Positions 8,067 through 16,874 are shown, counted from the first letter of the stretch. The stretch is DNA of 64,000 bases from an uncultured Sutterella sp. (GCA_900757865.1 CAAEPH010000015.1:1-64000), one strand, 5' to 3'. The notes: a model not told the origin generated them from the sequence alone. A program made the numbers and translations.

Positions 8067-9458
8067 ATGACCGATCTTCCAGCCATGGATCCCGCGGAGG
8101 CCGTTCGACTGCCTCCCCAAAGCATCCCAAGTGAACAATCCATCTTGGGAGGCTTGATGATTGATAACAATGCGCTTGACAGCATTGTTGATTTGGTTCG
8201 TCCAGAGGATTTTTGCCGCCGAGACCATCGTTTGATTTTTGAACACATCACCAATATGGTCCAGCGTGGCAAGCCCGCTGACGTGTTAACGGTTTTTGAA
8301 AGTTTAAGTGATGCTGGGCTACAAGATGATGTGGGTGGGTTTGCCTATCTCAATGAGCTCGTCAACAACACGCCTTCGGCGGCCAATATTCGTCGCTATG
8401 CCGAAATTGTTCATGACAAGTCCGTCTTGCGTCAGTTGATCACAGTTGGCGACAAATTGGTTTCCACGGCGCTCAATCCAGAAGGGCGTGAAACCAATGA
8501 TATTTTGAGCGAAGCCGAACGCGAGGTGCTCGCGATTAATGAACGCAATTCTCGTGGGCAGCGTGGCTTCCAATCGATGGCGACCTTGGTGCGCGATGTC
8601 TCGGATAAGATCATCGATATCTACAATAACCAGCAAGGTAGCGATGTGACGGGGGTGCCAACGGGCTACCCCAACCTCGATAGAGAACTCGCCGGTTTGC
8701 AACGCGGTGATTTGATCATCGTGGCGGGACGTCCTTCGATGGGTAAAACATCGTTTGCACTCAATATGGCTGAAAATATCGGCATTCGACAAGAGTTACC
8801 CGTTGCGATTTTCTCTCTGGAAATGGGGGGGGATCAATTAGCTCAACGTCTCATCAGTTCGGTGGGCAACATTGATGCGCAAAAACTGCGTAAAGCGCAG
8901 CTCTCTGACGAAGAGTGGAGCAATTTTGCCAAAGCTGTGCATCGCCTCGAAGATAAACCGATCTACATTGACGAAACCCCGGGCTTAATGATCAATGAGT
9001 TGGCGAGCCGAGCTCGTCGCTTGATGAATCAAACGGGCCCCTTGGGCTTAATTGTGGTGGACTACATCCAATTGATGCCAGGGCGTAGCAATGCGGATAA
9101 TCGCTCGACTGAGCTCTCGGAAATTTCCCGTGGGCTCAAAGCCTTAGCCAAAGAATTGCATTGCCCGGTGATCGTTCTTTCACAGCTCAATCGCTCCTTG
9201 GAACAGCGTACCAACAAGCGTCCGATTATGTCCGACTTGCGTGAATCTGGCGCTATCGAGCAGGACGCTGACGTGATCATGTTTATTTACCGTGACATCG
9301 TCTATAACCCCGAGACGCCCGACAAAGATCTCGCCGAAATCATTATTGCTAAGCAGCGTAACGGTCCTATTGGTACCTTGCGTATGGTCTTCCGTGGTGG
9401 CAACACGCGCTTTGAAGCCTGGTCCGGTGACGACGGCTATTGGGGCGGAGCTGACTAG
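8067..9458 (+). CDS. dnaB: Replicative DNA helicase DnaB
   Basis: 463 residues. This hexameric 5'-3' helicase unwinds DNA at the replication fork and recruits primase. The N-terminal domain (about 15-120, with PQSIPSEQSILGGLMIDN) is followed by the RecA-like motor: Walker A GRPSMGKTS at about 222, Walker B LIVVDYIQLM at about 325, and the H4-like stretch SQLNRSLEQR. There is no intein. Its position after rplI is conserved in betaproteobacteria. A weak TACAAT box at 8029-8034 may be a separate promoter. Confidence 0.97.
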   Translation: MTDLPAMDPAEAVRLPPQSIPSEQSILGGLMIDNNALDSIVDLVRPEDFCRRDHRLIFEHITNMVQRGKPADVLTVFESLSDAGLQDDVGGFAYLNELVNNTPSAANIRRYAEIVHDKSVLRQLITVGDKLVSTALNPEGRETNDILSEAEREVLAINERNSRGQRGFQSMATLVRDVSDKIIDIYNNQQGSDVTGVPTGYPNLDRELAGLQRGDLIIVAGRPSMGKTSFALNMAENIGIRQELPVAIFSLEMGGDQLAQRLISSVGNIDAQKLRKAQLSDEEWSNFAKAVHRLEDKPIYIDETPGLMINELASRARRLMNQTGPLGLIVVDYIQLMPGRSNADNRSTELSEISRGLKALAKELHCPVIVLSQLNRSLEQRTNKRPIMSDLRESGAIEQDADVIMFIYRDIVYNPETPDKDLAEIIIAKQRNGPIGTLRMVFRGGNTRFEAWSGDDGYWGGAD

Positions 9459-9503
9459 TTGGGAGACCGAGGTACACCGTTCACCCGAAGGATGTTCAAT
9501 AAC

Positions 9504-10028
9504 ATGTGGGAATCCATTTCAACCTGGTTTTTGTCCGTAGATTGGTTTGCCGTTCTCTGCTGGATGGGCGCGATCTCCTCGATCGTGGCTGGATTGGCGG
9601 GGACCATTGTCCCTGCCTTGCCAGGCCTACCGCTGATTGCTGTAGGGGCTGCACTGATTGCCTGGGCAGGGCACTTTGAAGTTGTCGGTTGGTCAACCGT
9701 GATCGTGATTGCTATTTTGGCGATTATCGGTGTGGTGGTCGATACGGTGGCACAAAGCGCGGGTGCGCAAAAAGCGGGCGCCAGTGCTAAAGGGATTTGG
9801 GGCTCCGTCTTAGGCACGTTCGCAGGCGTCTTTGTTGGTGGCTTGGTAGGAATTTTGATCTTTCCGCTTATTGGTGCCTTTGTGGGGGAATTTCTCGCTA
9901 AACGCGATTTGCTCCACGCTGGACGCGTTGGTGTAGCGACCTGGATTGGTATGGTGGTGGGTACCGCCGCTAAAGTTGCCCTTGCCTTTATGATGGTAGG
10001 CATTTTGATCTGGGCGTATTTGGTTTAA
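9504..10028 (+). CDS. DUF456-family membrane protein
   Basis: 174 residues, function unknown. Four to five hydrophobic segments are rich in Gly and Ala. The first half contains AGTIVPALPGLPLIAVGAAL and the second GSVLGTFAGVFVGG, with the pattern typical of the DUF456 family of small inner-membrane proteins. The start at 9504 is preferred because aagga lies 11 nt upstream; in-frame ATG/GTG codons further up have none. It begins 45 bp after dnaB and shares a terminator with the convergent phoH-like gene. Confidence 0.8.
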   Translation: MWESISTWFLSVDWFAVLCWMGAISSIVAGLAGTIVPALPGLPLIAVGAALIAWAGHFEVVGWSTVIVIAILAIIGVVVDTVAQSAGAQKAGASAKGIWGSVLGTFAGVFVGGLVGILIFPLIGAFVGEFLAKRDLLHAGRVGVATWIGMVVGTAAKVALAFMMVGILIWAYLV

Positions 10029-10050
10029 CGACCAACGAAAAAGGCCAAAG

Positions 10051-10090
10051 AAAAAGCTACTGAAAAGCGTGTTGCCTTCAGTAGCTTTTT
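10051..10090. terminator. Bidirectional terminator between the DUF456 gene and the PIN-PhoH gene
   Basis: A perfect 14-bp stem aaaaagctactgaa/ttcagtagcttttt (10051-10064 with 10077-10090) has A- and T-runs at its ends and so can stop transcription from both sides. Confidence 0.9.
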
Positions 10091-10110
10091 TCTGGGTGTA
10101 AAGGTCGAGC

Positions 10111-12018
10111 CTAGAGCACTTTCACTGCATAGTCAGCCAATCGCGAGCGCTCCCCTTGCTCGAGCGTTACCGTGCCCGCCAGGGCAAAGTTCTTGAAGCG
10201 ATCCACAACGTACGTGAGCCCTGAGCTTCCTTCCGTTAAATACGGATCATCGATTTGTGCGACATTCCCGAGGCAGACCACTTTTGTTCCTTGCCCCGCA
10301 CGCGTGATGAGCGTTTTCATCTGCTTGGCACTCAAGTTTTGGGCCTCATCGATAATGAGGAATTTTTTATGGAACGTGCGCCCGCGCATAAAGGCGGTGG
10401 ATTTCGACTGAATGTGTTGCTTGAGCAGTTCGATCCCTACGTTTTTGCGCCATTTCTGTTTTTTGATTGCAAGTTCATAGAGCACTTCGATATTGTCATC
10501 CATGGCGCCCATCCAAGGCTGCATTTTTTCGGTTTCTGAACCGGGCAAAAAGCCGATGTCTTCACTTTTGACGGCAACCGTCGCTCGCGTCACGATGATG
10601 TCACTATAAAGATTCGGATTTTCTGGGTCGCCCCCGACGGTTTGCTCGAGTGCCGCAGCCAGGGCTAGCAGTGTTTTACCGGTGCCAGCGCGCCCTAGGA
10701 GCGTAACAAAGTCAATTTGTGGATCCATCAGCAGGTTGAGGGCCATGTTTTGTTCTGGGTTACGCGCATGCACCCCAAAGACATTGTGCTTACGGGGACG
10801 ATAGTCTTTGAGCAGTCGAGCCGTCACGTGTTGACCATCAAGTTGCGTGATCATGGCCATAAAGTTGGGGTCGCCACTGACGGTTAAAAACTCATTGAGA
10901 ACCCAATACTTGGCGTCGGGCCAATCAAAGGAAATGATGGTCCCCTCGGGGGTGTTTTCGCTCTGGTAGCTATCTTGGATTTGATTCCAGAACTCGGTTG
11001 GCAATTCGGTGTGCCCTGAGTAGATGACGTCTTGGTCATCAATGATTTTGTCAGAGAGATAGTCCTCAGCAGGAATCCCCAGCATGGTGGCCTTGAGGCG
11101 CATGTTGATGTCTTTACTCACCAGTACAATAGTGCGCTCTGGGAAGAGCCCCATCGCGGCTTTGGCGGTGGCCAAAATGCGGTTATCGTTTTTGGTAATC
11201 GGTAGCGCTTCGGGAAGAGGGGCACACATGGGTTGGATTTCAAAAAATAGTCTCCCGAGTGCATCGGCCTGCCCTGTGCTTGAGAGTTCAATGCCTTGCG
11301 AGAGATCTTGAGGCGCATTGAGCGTGAGCTCATCGAGCAAACGACTGACTTTACGACCGTTTCGGGCCACGTCACTCAATCCCGTTTTGTGATTATCAAG
11401 CTCTTCTAAGACGGTCATCGGAATCAGGACGTCATGCTCTTGAAAGCGAAAGATCGAAATAGGATCGTGTAGCAAAACATTCGTGTCCAGCACATAGAGG
11501 CGCTTAACGTTAGACTGAGCCACCGTGAGGTGACGGGTTAAACGTACGCTGGCCTTTTTCGGTGTGCGCAACAGATCTTCATTGAGTGTGTCATCGCTGG
11601 GGGTGGCGCTCGGCGTCTTGTCGGCTGTGCCACTCTCAGAGGGCACTGAAGCGCCCACGCTTGCAACCTCTGGTGTCGGGTAGACGCTAGTGGCTTGACT
11701 GGTTTTGGCGGGCGCTTCTGGAGGCGTCAAAGCAAGTTGCTCAGGTGCGTTTGAGGCCGCTTGAGTCGTGCTTTGGGTTGTTTTCTTCGCTTTGCTTGAA
11801 GGCGTGGCACGCCGTTTGGAAGCGTCGGTTTTTGCCTTTGAGGTTACCTTTTTCTTTGCCGTTACCTTTGCTTTTTCCTCGACTTTAGGTGTTTCGGTGG
11901 TGGCTTCGGGGGCTTTTTTCACGCGGCGTTTAGCGCGTTGTTTGGGCTCAGGGTGAGCTTCGGGGCCAAAATCGCTGAGCATGTCGCCGAGTACGGTTGG
12001 GGCTTTGGGTAAGGGCAT
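10111..12018 (-). CDS. PIN-domain plus PhoH-family ATPase (YlaK-type)
   Basis: 635 residues. It is a fusion of a PIN ribonuclease-like domain and a PhoH ATPase, the arrangement of PhoH2-type proteins, which in mycobacteria act as RNA helicase/ribonucleases. The first about 165 residues are low-complexity, rich in Lys, Ala, Thr and Pro. The PIN domain follows (VLDTNVLLHDP, then PMTVLEELDNHK). The PhoH domain has Walker A LGRAGTGKT at about 437-445, Walker B FLIIDEAQNL and CLGNVAQIDDPYLTEGSSG. The start at 12018 is chosen because ggag lies 10 nt upstream; an in-frame TTG at 12051 is less likely. The substrate RNA is unknown. Confidence 0.88.
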   Translation of the reverse strand: MPLPKAPTVLGDMLSDFGPEAHPEPKQRAKRRVKKAPEATTETPKVEEKAKVTAKKKVTSKAKTDASKRRATPSSKAKKTTQSTTQAASNAPEQLALTPPEAPAKTSQATSVYPTPEVASVGASVPSESGTADKTPSATPSDDTLNEDLLRTPKKASVRLTRHLTVAQSNVKRLYVLDTNVLLHDPISIFRFQEHDVLIPMTVLEELDNHKTGLSDVARNGRKVSRLLDELTLNAPQDLSQGIELSSTGQADALGRLFFEIQPMCAPLPEALPITKNDNRILATAKAAMGLFPERTIVLVSKDINMRLKATMLGIPAEDYLSDKIIDDQDVIYSGHTELPTEFWNQIQDSYQSENTPEGTIISFDWPDAKYWVLNEFLTVSGDPNFMAMITQLDGQHVTARLLKDYRPRKHNVFGVHARNPEQNMALNLLMDPQIDFVTLLGRAGTGKTLLALAAALEQTVGGDPENPNLYSDIIVTRATVAVKSEDIGFLPGSETEKMQPWMGAMDDNIEVLYELAIKKQKWRKNVGIELLKQHIQSKSTAFMRGRTFHKKFLIIDEAQNLSAKQMKTLITRAGQGTKVVCLGNVAQIDDPYLTEGSSGLTYVVDRFKNFALAGTVTLEQGERSRLADYAVKVL

Positions 12019-12331
12019 GAGAAACACTCCAGAAAAAGGCCATTTAACCAAGGAATCCTTAATTCATTATACGGCGTGTGTTCCAGGCTAAGGAAATCCC
12101 TTACCACGAAGAGAGTGTTCAAAAATGGTCTTTTGATCTAGAGTGAAGCCATCGGTTACTCCTCCTAATGAAGGATCTCGATGTTTTTTGAACCTGGGTA
12201 AGGGGGATAGGGGGAGAAAATCGGGTACTATGATCGTACAACCTAGCAGAGAGAGAGGGCGATCATCATCATGACTCACCAACTCGATTGATTGTCCTAT
12301 CACCACAGAATTTGCAGAGGGAGAGCTATTT
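12019..12331. promoter_or_regulatory. Divergent intergenic region
   Basis: 313 bp between the minus-strand PIN-PhoH gene and the plus-strand ThrC-like gene. It must hold both promoters, but I could not pick convincing -35/-10 pairs. There is a purine-rich run (agggggatagggggag) near 12200. No gene or RNA is evident. Confidence 0.3.
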
Positions 12332-13765
12332 ATGCGCTATGTGTCTACGCGAGGGGATAACACTCCACACTCGTTTTCAGAGATTCTGCACGAGGGGTTT
12401 GCCCCAGACAATGGTCTATATGTGCCAGAACAGTATCCGACGGTTACGCTTGAGCAATTGCGTCAATGGAAGGGGCTCAGTTATGCCTCCTTGGCTTACG
12501 AGATTATTCATCTTTTTGCCCCCGAGTTGCCCACGGACATGCTTTGGCGTTTAGTCAACGAGACTTATCAAGGGAAGAATTTCCCTCACCGTCGCGATTG
12601 GTTCCGCTCCGACGCGGTTACACCCGTGACGTGGCTCCGAGGTGATGATGGCATTGGCTTACTTGAACTCTCGAACGGGCCTTCGCTTGCGTTTGACGAT
12701 ATTGCTTTGCAGTTTCTCTCTCGACTTTTTGACGAGCGTCCTAAAGACGAAACACTCAATTTGCTCGGCGCGAGTACAGGCGATATGGGTTGCGCCGCCG
12801 AAACGGGCTTTGCCAATAAAGACGGGGTGAAATTAATTCTGCTCTCTCCGAAAGGTCGCATGAGCGAGTTTCAAGCGGCTCAGCTTTATTCGTGTCAAGC
12901 GCCCAACGTCTATAACTTGGAAATTGACGGAACGTTTGACAACTGCCAAGACATCGTCAACGAATTGCTCAAAGATCGGACCTGGTCCAAAGCACGCAGT
13001 TTGTCGAGCATTAATTCGGTGCTTTGGGGACGTATTCTGCTGCAGATTGTCTATTACTTCCATGCCTACCTGGAAGCGATTCGTCACTGCGGAGAAGAGA
13101 TCGTGTTTGTGGTCCCGTGTGGCAACTTCGGTAATGCCTTTGCCGCTTGGGTAGCACGTCGTATGGGCTTGCCGATTATGCGCCTGATTTTAAGCACCAA
13201 TGAAAACGATGCCATGGACGCGTTCTTCCGCACCGGTAAGTATCATCCGAAGCCCTCGAGCGAAACCATTCAAACCTCATCGCCCTCGGCGGACATTTCA
13301 CGAGCGGCCAATTTCGAGCGTTTCCTCTTTGAGTTGCTCGGTCGCGATGCCGAACGCGTTCGCACATTGATGACCGATTTGGAAGAAAAGGGCGAATTTG
13401 AACTCACGAAAGAAGAGTTCCAGAAACTGCGCTTAAGTGGCGTTATTTGCGGTACCTCAAGTCATCCCAACCGCCTGGAGATGATGGAGTGGATGCATGT
13501 GGAATACAATACGTACGTGGATCCACACACGGCCGATACGCTCTTTTGCGGTGTGTACATGCACCCCGTGGGTGTGAAAACCCTGTGTGCCGAAACGGTG
13601 AGTCCTGTGAAATTTGCCCCGATGGTGAAGTTTGCCACCGGTAGCACCGTGGAGCTGCCCGAAGCGTTCCAGGATATTTACCAACGTCCCCTTAAGAAAA
13701 AAACGCTTCCTGCGGACATTAATGTGATTCGTGAAGAAATCGATCGCATTGTTTCGGAGAAGTAA
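12332..13765 (+). CDS. Threonine synthase homologue lacking the cofactor lysine
   Basis: 477 residues. The whole length follows the threonine synthase family (MRYVSTRGDN; NGPSLAF; TNENDAMDAFFRTGKY; SPSADISRAANFERF; HTADTLF). Threonine synthase uses pyridoxal phosphate bound to a lysine in the motif LAFKD to convert O-phosphohomoserine to threonine. Here the motif reads LAFDD, so the lysine position is Asp122 (codon gac at 12695-12697). The cofactor-phosphate loop, usually SGDTG-like, reads STGDMG (about 148-153), and NSINW reads NSVLW. The gene lies where thrC precedes moeA in relatives, but hom is not upstream. It may be a pseudoenzyme or have a new role; normal catalysis looks unlikely. The frame is intact. 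Membership of the family is certain, function is not. Confidence 0.85.
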   Translation: MRYVSTRGDNTPHSFSEILHEGFAPDNGLYVPEQYPTVTLEQLRQWKGLSYASLAYEIIHLFAPELPTDMLWRLVNETYQGKNFPHRRDWFRSDAVTPVTWLRGDDGIGLLELSNGPSLAFDDIALQFLSRLFDERPKDETLNLLGASTGDMGCAAETGFANKDGVKLILLSPKGRMSEFQAAQLYSCQAPNVYNLEIDGTFDNCQDIVNELLKDRTWSKARSLSSINSVLWGRILLQIVYYFHAYLEAIRHCGEEIVFVVPCGNFGNAFAAWVARRMGLPIMRLILSTNENDAMDAFFRTGKYHPKPSSETIQTSSPSADISRAANFERFLFELLGRDAERVRTLMTDLEEKGEFELTKEEFQKLRLSGVICGTSSHPNRLEMMEWMHVEYNTYVDPHTADTLFCGVYMHPVGVKTLCAETVSPVKFAPMVKFATGSTVELPEAFQDIYQRPLKKKTLPADINVIREEIDRIVSEK

Positions 13766-13793
13766 AGGACGAGACAAAAGGAGCTGTGACGCT

Positions 13794-14291
13794 ATGCCAC
13801 CTAAAGTCTTTGGCTTTGTGGGATGGTCGGGCTCAGGAAAAACCACGTTAGCCACCGCCGTGACAGCTTTGCTGTCGCGGCGTGGTTTTAAGGTGGCCGC
13901 ACTCAAAGACGCCCATCATCACGTCGACATGGATCAACCGGGAAAAGACACCTGGCGCTACCGTGAAAGCGGGGCCTCGCAAGTCATCTTACGAACACCC
14001 GAACGTTGGTTTATGCAAACCGCGACCCCCGCCCCCGATCCCATAGAGAATCTCCTCTCCCACTTTGATGAGGCAGATATCGTTCTGGTGGAGGGGTTTA
14101 AAAATGAAGGTCAATTCCCTAAAATTGAGGTACTCCGAGCGGAATGTACGAAAGAGGCCGATCCGTTATACCTGACGCAACCTGAGGTGGTCGCGGTGGC
14201 CACGGATCGTACTGATCTCGTCGATCCCCCTACGGTACTCAATATCAATGATCCTGAAGCGGTCGCTAATTTTATTGTGCAGTTCAAATGA
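13794..14291 (+). CDS. mobB: Molybdopterin-guanine dinucleotide biosynthesis protein MobB
   Basis: 165 residues. MobB is a P-loop GTP-binding protein that assists MobA in attaching GMP to molybdopterin, producing the cofactor of DMSO-reductase-family enzymes. Walker A is GWSGSGKTTLATAV at residues 9-22, and DEADIVLVEGFKN is the conserved central motif. The ATG at 13794 is supported by aaggag upstream; an in-frame ATG at 13731 lies inside the preceding gene. Its stop overlaps the moeA start (ATGA), so the two are translationally coupled. Confidence 0.93.
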   Translation: MPPKVFGFVGWSGSGKTTLATAVTALLSRRGFKVAALKDAHHHVDMDQPGKDTWRYRESGASQVILRTPERWFMQTATPAPDPIENLLSHFDEADIVLVEGFKNEGQFPKIEVLRAECTKEADPLYLTQPEVVAVATDRTDLVDPPTVLNINDPEAVANFIVQFK

Positions 14292-15493
14292 TTACTTATG
14301 CGGAAGCTCTTGCTCGCCTGCTAGAGAAGGCGGAGCCCATTGGAAACACGGAAACCATTCCTTTGCTGTATTCAAGCCATCGAGTTTTAGCCGAAGATGT
14401 GGTGAGTCCGATTGCCGTGCCAGGATGGGACAACTCTCAGATGGATGGTTACGCGGTTCATCAAGCGGATCTTCAAGGGGCAAGTGAGTCGAACCCTGTA
14501 CGTTTGCCTGTGGTTGATCGCATTCCCGCTGGCGCTGTGGGTCGTCGTTTAGACCGAGGAGGAGTCGCTCGGATTTTTACTGGCGCTCCCTTGCCTGAAG
14601 GTGCGGATACCGTCATTCCTCAGGAAGAGGTGACGATTGAGGACGGCGTGGCGGTTTTTACCCAAGCGCCTCATGAAGGGTCCTGGGTACGGCGCCGTGG
14701 CTCTGATGTGGAGCAAGGCAGTGTAGTGGTCAAAAAAGGGGCGCGCTTAACCCCGGCCGTGATCGGTATGCTCGCGTCCATCGGGCGAGCGTATGTGCAG
14801 GTGTATCGCCGTCTGCGAGTCGGGATTTTCTTTTCGGGCAACGAATTGGTGCAGCCTGGCGAACCCTTACCACCCGGAGGGATTTATAACTCCAACCGTT
14901 TTATGGTTCGCAGTCTCCTGCAGACCTTGGGGTGTGAGGCCGTGGATTTGGGTAGTGTACCCGATACGCTAGAGGCGACCATCAGTGCCTTTAAAAAAGC
15001 CACGCAAAGTGCGGATGTGATCCTAACCACGGGTGGCATGTCCGTGGGTGAAGAGGACCACATTAAGAACGCGGTGGAGCGCTTAGGCGAAATCAATCTG
15101 TGGCGCGTTCGCTTGAAACCCGGTAAACCGCTGGCGTTTGGCCAGGTCGAGGGGGTGCCCTTTATTGGCTGTCCGGGTAATCCCGTGGCTGGATTCGTCG
15201 TTTTCTTAATGATGGCTCGTCCGTACTTGCTTCGTTGCATGGGGCTTACCGATATCGATATCAAGCCACTTAGTATCCGAGCCGATTTCGATTGGACTCG
15301 CCCTGGCGATCGACAGGAGTTTGTGCGTGTGCGCCGTAATGCCAACGGTGGTGTGGATTTGTATCCCAACCAAAACTCCCAAGTGCTCTCCTCTTGCGCC
15401 TGGGCTGATGGCTTGGTGGATATTCCTGCCGGTGAAACCGTTCGCCGAGGCGATAGCGTGAACTACTATCCCTTTGCTCAATTTTTTGCTTAA
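14288..15493 (+). CDS. moeA: Molybdopterin molybdenumtransferase MoeA
   Basis: 401 residues. MoeA inserts molybdate into adenylated molybdopterin. Conserved active-site motifs are present: PGWDNSQMDGYAV near residue 45-57, FTGAPLPEGADTVIPQEE, FFSGNELVQPGEPL, TTGGMSVGEEDHI with its Asp, and GCPGNPVAGF. The length matches E. coli MoeA (411). It overlaps mobB by 4 bp and is followed 22 bp later by moaD, forming mobB-moeA-moaD-moaE. Confidence 0.96.
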   Translation: MITYAEALARLLEKAEPIGNTETIPLLYSSHRVLAEDVVSPIAVPGWDNSQMDGYAVHQADLQGASESNPVRLPVVDRIPAGAVGRRLDRGGVARIFTGAPLPEGADTVIPQEEVTIEDGVAVFTQAPHEGSWVRRRGSDVEQGSVVVKKGARLTPAVIGMLASIGRAYVQVYRRLRVGIFFSGNELVQPGEPLPPGGIYNSNRFMVRSLLQTLGCEAVDLGSVPDTLEATISAFKKATQSADVILTTGGMSVGEEDHIKNAVERLGEINLWRVRLKPGKPLAFGQVEGVPFIGCPGNPVAGFVVFLMMARPYLLRCMGLTDIDIKPLSIRADFDWTRPGDRQEFVRVRRNANGGVDLYPNQNSQVLSSCAWADGLVDIPAGETVRRGDSVNYYPFAQFFA

Positions 15494-15515
15494 TACCTGA
15501 CTTGGGAGGTCTGTG

Positions 15516-15773
15516 ATGAAAGTAAAAGTGTTGTATTTTGCCTTGCTCCGTGATGCCATGGGCGTGGCTGAAGAAAGCTTGACGTTGCCCGACGACGTCA
15601 ATACGGTGGGCGCGTTGAGAACCTTTTTGATGGCTCGAGGTGAACCCTCGGCGACGGCTTTAGCTAACACGAAGCGCCTACGCGCGGCCGTCAATCAAGA
15701 CATGGCAGGACCGGAGAAAACGTTAAAAGACGGGGATATCATCGCCTTTTTCCCACCTGTCACAGGGGGTTAA
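15516..15773 (+). CDS. moaD: Molybdopterin synthase sulfur-carrier subunit MoaD
   Basis: 85 residues, a ubiquitin-like fold. The C-terminal Gly-Gly (PPVTGG) is thiocarboxylated and donates sulfur to precursor Z within the MoaD-MoaE complex. The ATG at 15516 has gggagg 7 nt upstream; a GTG directly before it is the alternative. The moaE start follows after one base, so production of the two subunits is coupled. Confidence 0.94.
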   Translation: MKVKVLYFALLRDAMGVAEESLTLPDDVNTVGALRTFLMARGEPSATALANTKRLRAAVNQDMAGPEKTLKDGDIIAFFPPVTGG

Positions 15774-15774
15774 C

Positions 15775-16230
15775 ATGACCGAGGTGGCGATTCGTATTGG
15801 ACATGAGGATTTTTCCGTTGAGCAGGAAGTGGCACGCCTGAGTCAAAAAGGTGAAGCCGGGGCCGTGGTGTCTTTCTTAGGGGTGGTGCGCGGTGCCAAT
15901 GATGGGCAGACCGTCTACGCGATGGAGCTTGAACACTATCCAGGCATGACCGAAAAAGCGCTTCGCCAAATCGTCGATCAAGCCTGTGAGCGCTGGAGGC
16001 TCGAGGCGGTAACCGTGATTCATCGAGTGGGTCCGCTCAAAGTGGGCGATCAGATTGTGTTGGTGGTGGTGTCCTCGGCGCACCGCCGCGAGGCGTTTGA
16101 AGCGTGCGAGTACATCATGGACTGGCTCAAAACCGAAGCGCCTTTCTGGAAAAAGGAAACGACACCTAACGGTGAACGTTGGGTAGAAGCACGCGACAGT
16201 GATGATGAAGCAAAGCGTCGATGGGAGTAA
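15775..16230 (+). CDS. moaE: Molybdopterin synthase catalytic subunit MoaE
   Basis: 151 residues. It is the large subunit of molybdopterin synthase and converts cyclic pyranopterin monophosphate to molybdopterin using MoaD thiocarboxylate. The C-terminal motif LKTEAPFWKKE (about 121-131) carries the lysines that contact the substrate and the MoaD tail; VGPLKVGDQIVLVVVSSAHR is the conserved core. The length equals E. coli MoaE (150). Together with moaA elsewhere in the window, most of the molybdenum cofactor pathway is represented; moaC, moaB/mog and mobA are not seen here. Confidence 0.96.
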   Translation: MTEVAIRIGHEDFSVEQEVARLSQKGEAGAVVSFLGVVRGANDGQTVYAMELEHYPGMTEKALRQIVDQACERWRLEAVTVIHRVGPLKVGDQIVLVVVSSAHRREAFEACEYIMDWLKTEAPFWKKETTPNGERWVEARDSDDEAKRRWE

Positions 16231-16295
16231 AATCCCCTCCTTAAAGTCAGGTTTGATCCGTCAGCTCAAACCATAGTCAGTCAAGGAGAACAACG

Positions 16296-16691
16296 ATGAC
16301 GCGTGATGGTCCACTTTGGTTGGTGGTTTTAGCGGTCAGCTCGGGCGCTGCGATTGGTGCTTGTATACGCTGGGGACTCTCTTATTGGCTCAATGCCAAG
16401 CCGATGTGGATTCCGTTGGGTACCTTGTCCGCGAATCTTATGGCGGGGTTTCTTATCGGATTGGCGCTTGCTTGGTTTACCGCTCATCCTTCGATCAACC
16501 CGAGTGTTCGCCTCTTTGTGGTCACCGGGTTCTTAGGTGGACTCAGCACGCTTTCAACCTTGTCAGCAGAAAGTCTCAAGTATTTTATGCATGAACAATG
16601 GTTGCATGCCTTTGGCCACTTGGGGCTTCACATTGGCGGTACGCTCTTTGCCACGTGGTGTGGATATCACCTCTTGAAGCGTTTTCTGTAG
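16296..16691 (+). CDS. crcB: CrcB/Fluc-family fluoride channel homologue with altered Phe motif
   Basis: 131 residues with four predicted membrane helices. CrcB (Fluc) proteins export fluoride as dual-topology dimers. The conserved Asn is present in GTLSANLMAGF (about residue 47). The third-helix break motif, usually GG-x-TTFSTFS, reads GGLSTLSTLSAE (81-92), so both phenylalanines that line the fluoride path in characterised Flucs are Leu (86 and 89). The rest of the family signature is intact. The start has aaggag upstream. I see no fluoride riboswitch in the 65-bp leader. The altered pair may change conduction or mean that it pairs with another subunit. Confidence 0.88.
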   Translation: MTRDGPLWLVVLAVSSGAAIGACIRWGLSYWLNAKPMWIPLGTLSANLMAGFLIGLALAWFTAHPSINPSVRLFVVTGFLGGLSTLSTLSAESLKYFMHEQWLHAFGHLGLHIGGTLFATWCGYHLLKRFL

Positions 16692-16708
16692 TCGCACGTT
16701 TTTTCTTT

Positions 16709-16740
16709 AAGCCATCGGCAGCATGTTGGTGGCTTTTTTA
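16709..16740 (+). terminator. Terminator after crcB
   Basis: The stem aagccatc/ggtggctt (16709-16716 with 16728-16735) is followed by a run of T residues. Confidence 0.8.
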
Positions 16741-16771
16741 TTTTTCAGACAAACTTTGTAGCAACTTCAGG

Positions 16772-16797
16772 GTTGAAATCATCTTGGTAGTCCCCAT
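16772..16797 (+). promoter_or_regulatory. Heat-shock (sigma-32) promoter of clpB
   Basis: GTTGAA (16772-16777) and CCCCAT (16792-16797, followed by ATAT) are separated by 14 bp. This closely matches the sigma-32 consensus CTTGAA-N13/15-CCCCATNT. It lies 78 bp before the clpB start, and clpB is a classic sigma-32 target. Confidence 0.8.
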
Positions 16798-16874
16798 ATA
16801 TCCACTAAGTGATAAATAAAGCGCCTTGCTTCTCCCTTCAGCTGAACAGAAGCGCAGGTGCTGGAGGACCAAAT

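Noticed and set aside
16231..16295. Fluoride riboswitch upstream of crcB
   Set aside because: The 65-bp leader lacks the conserved pseudoknot elements of the crcB motif.
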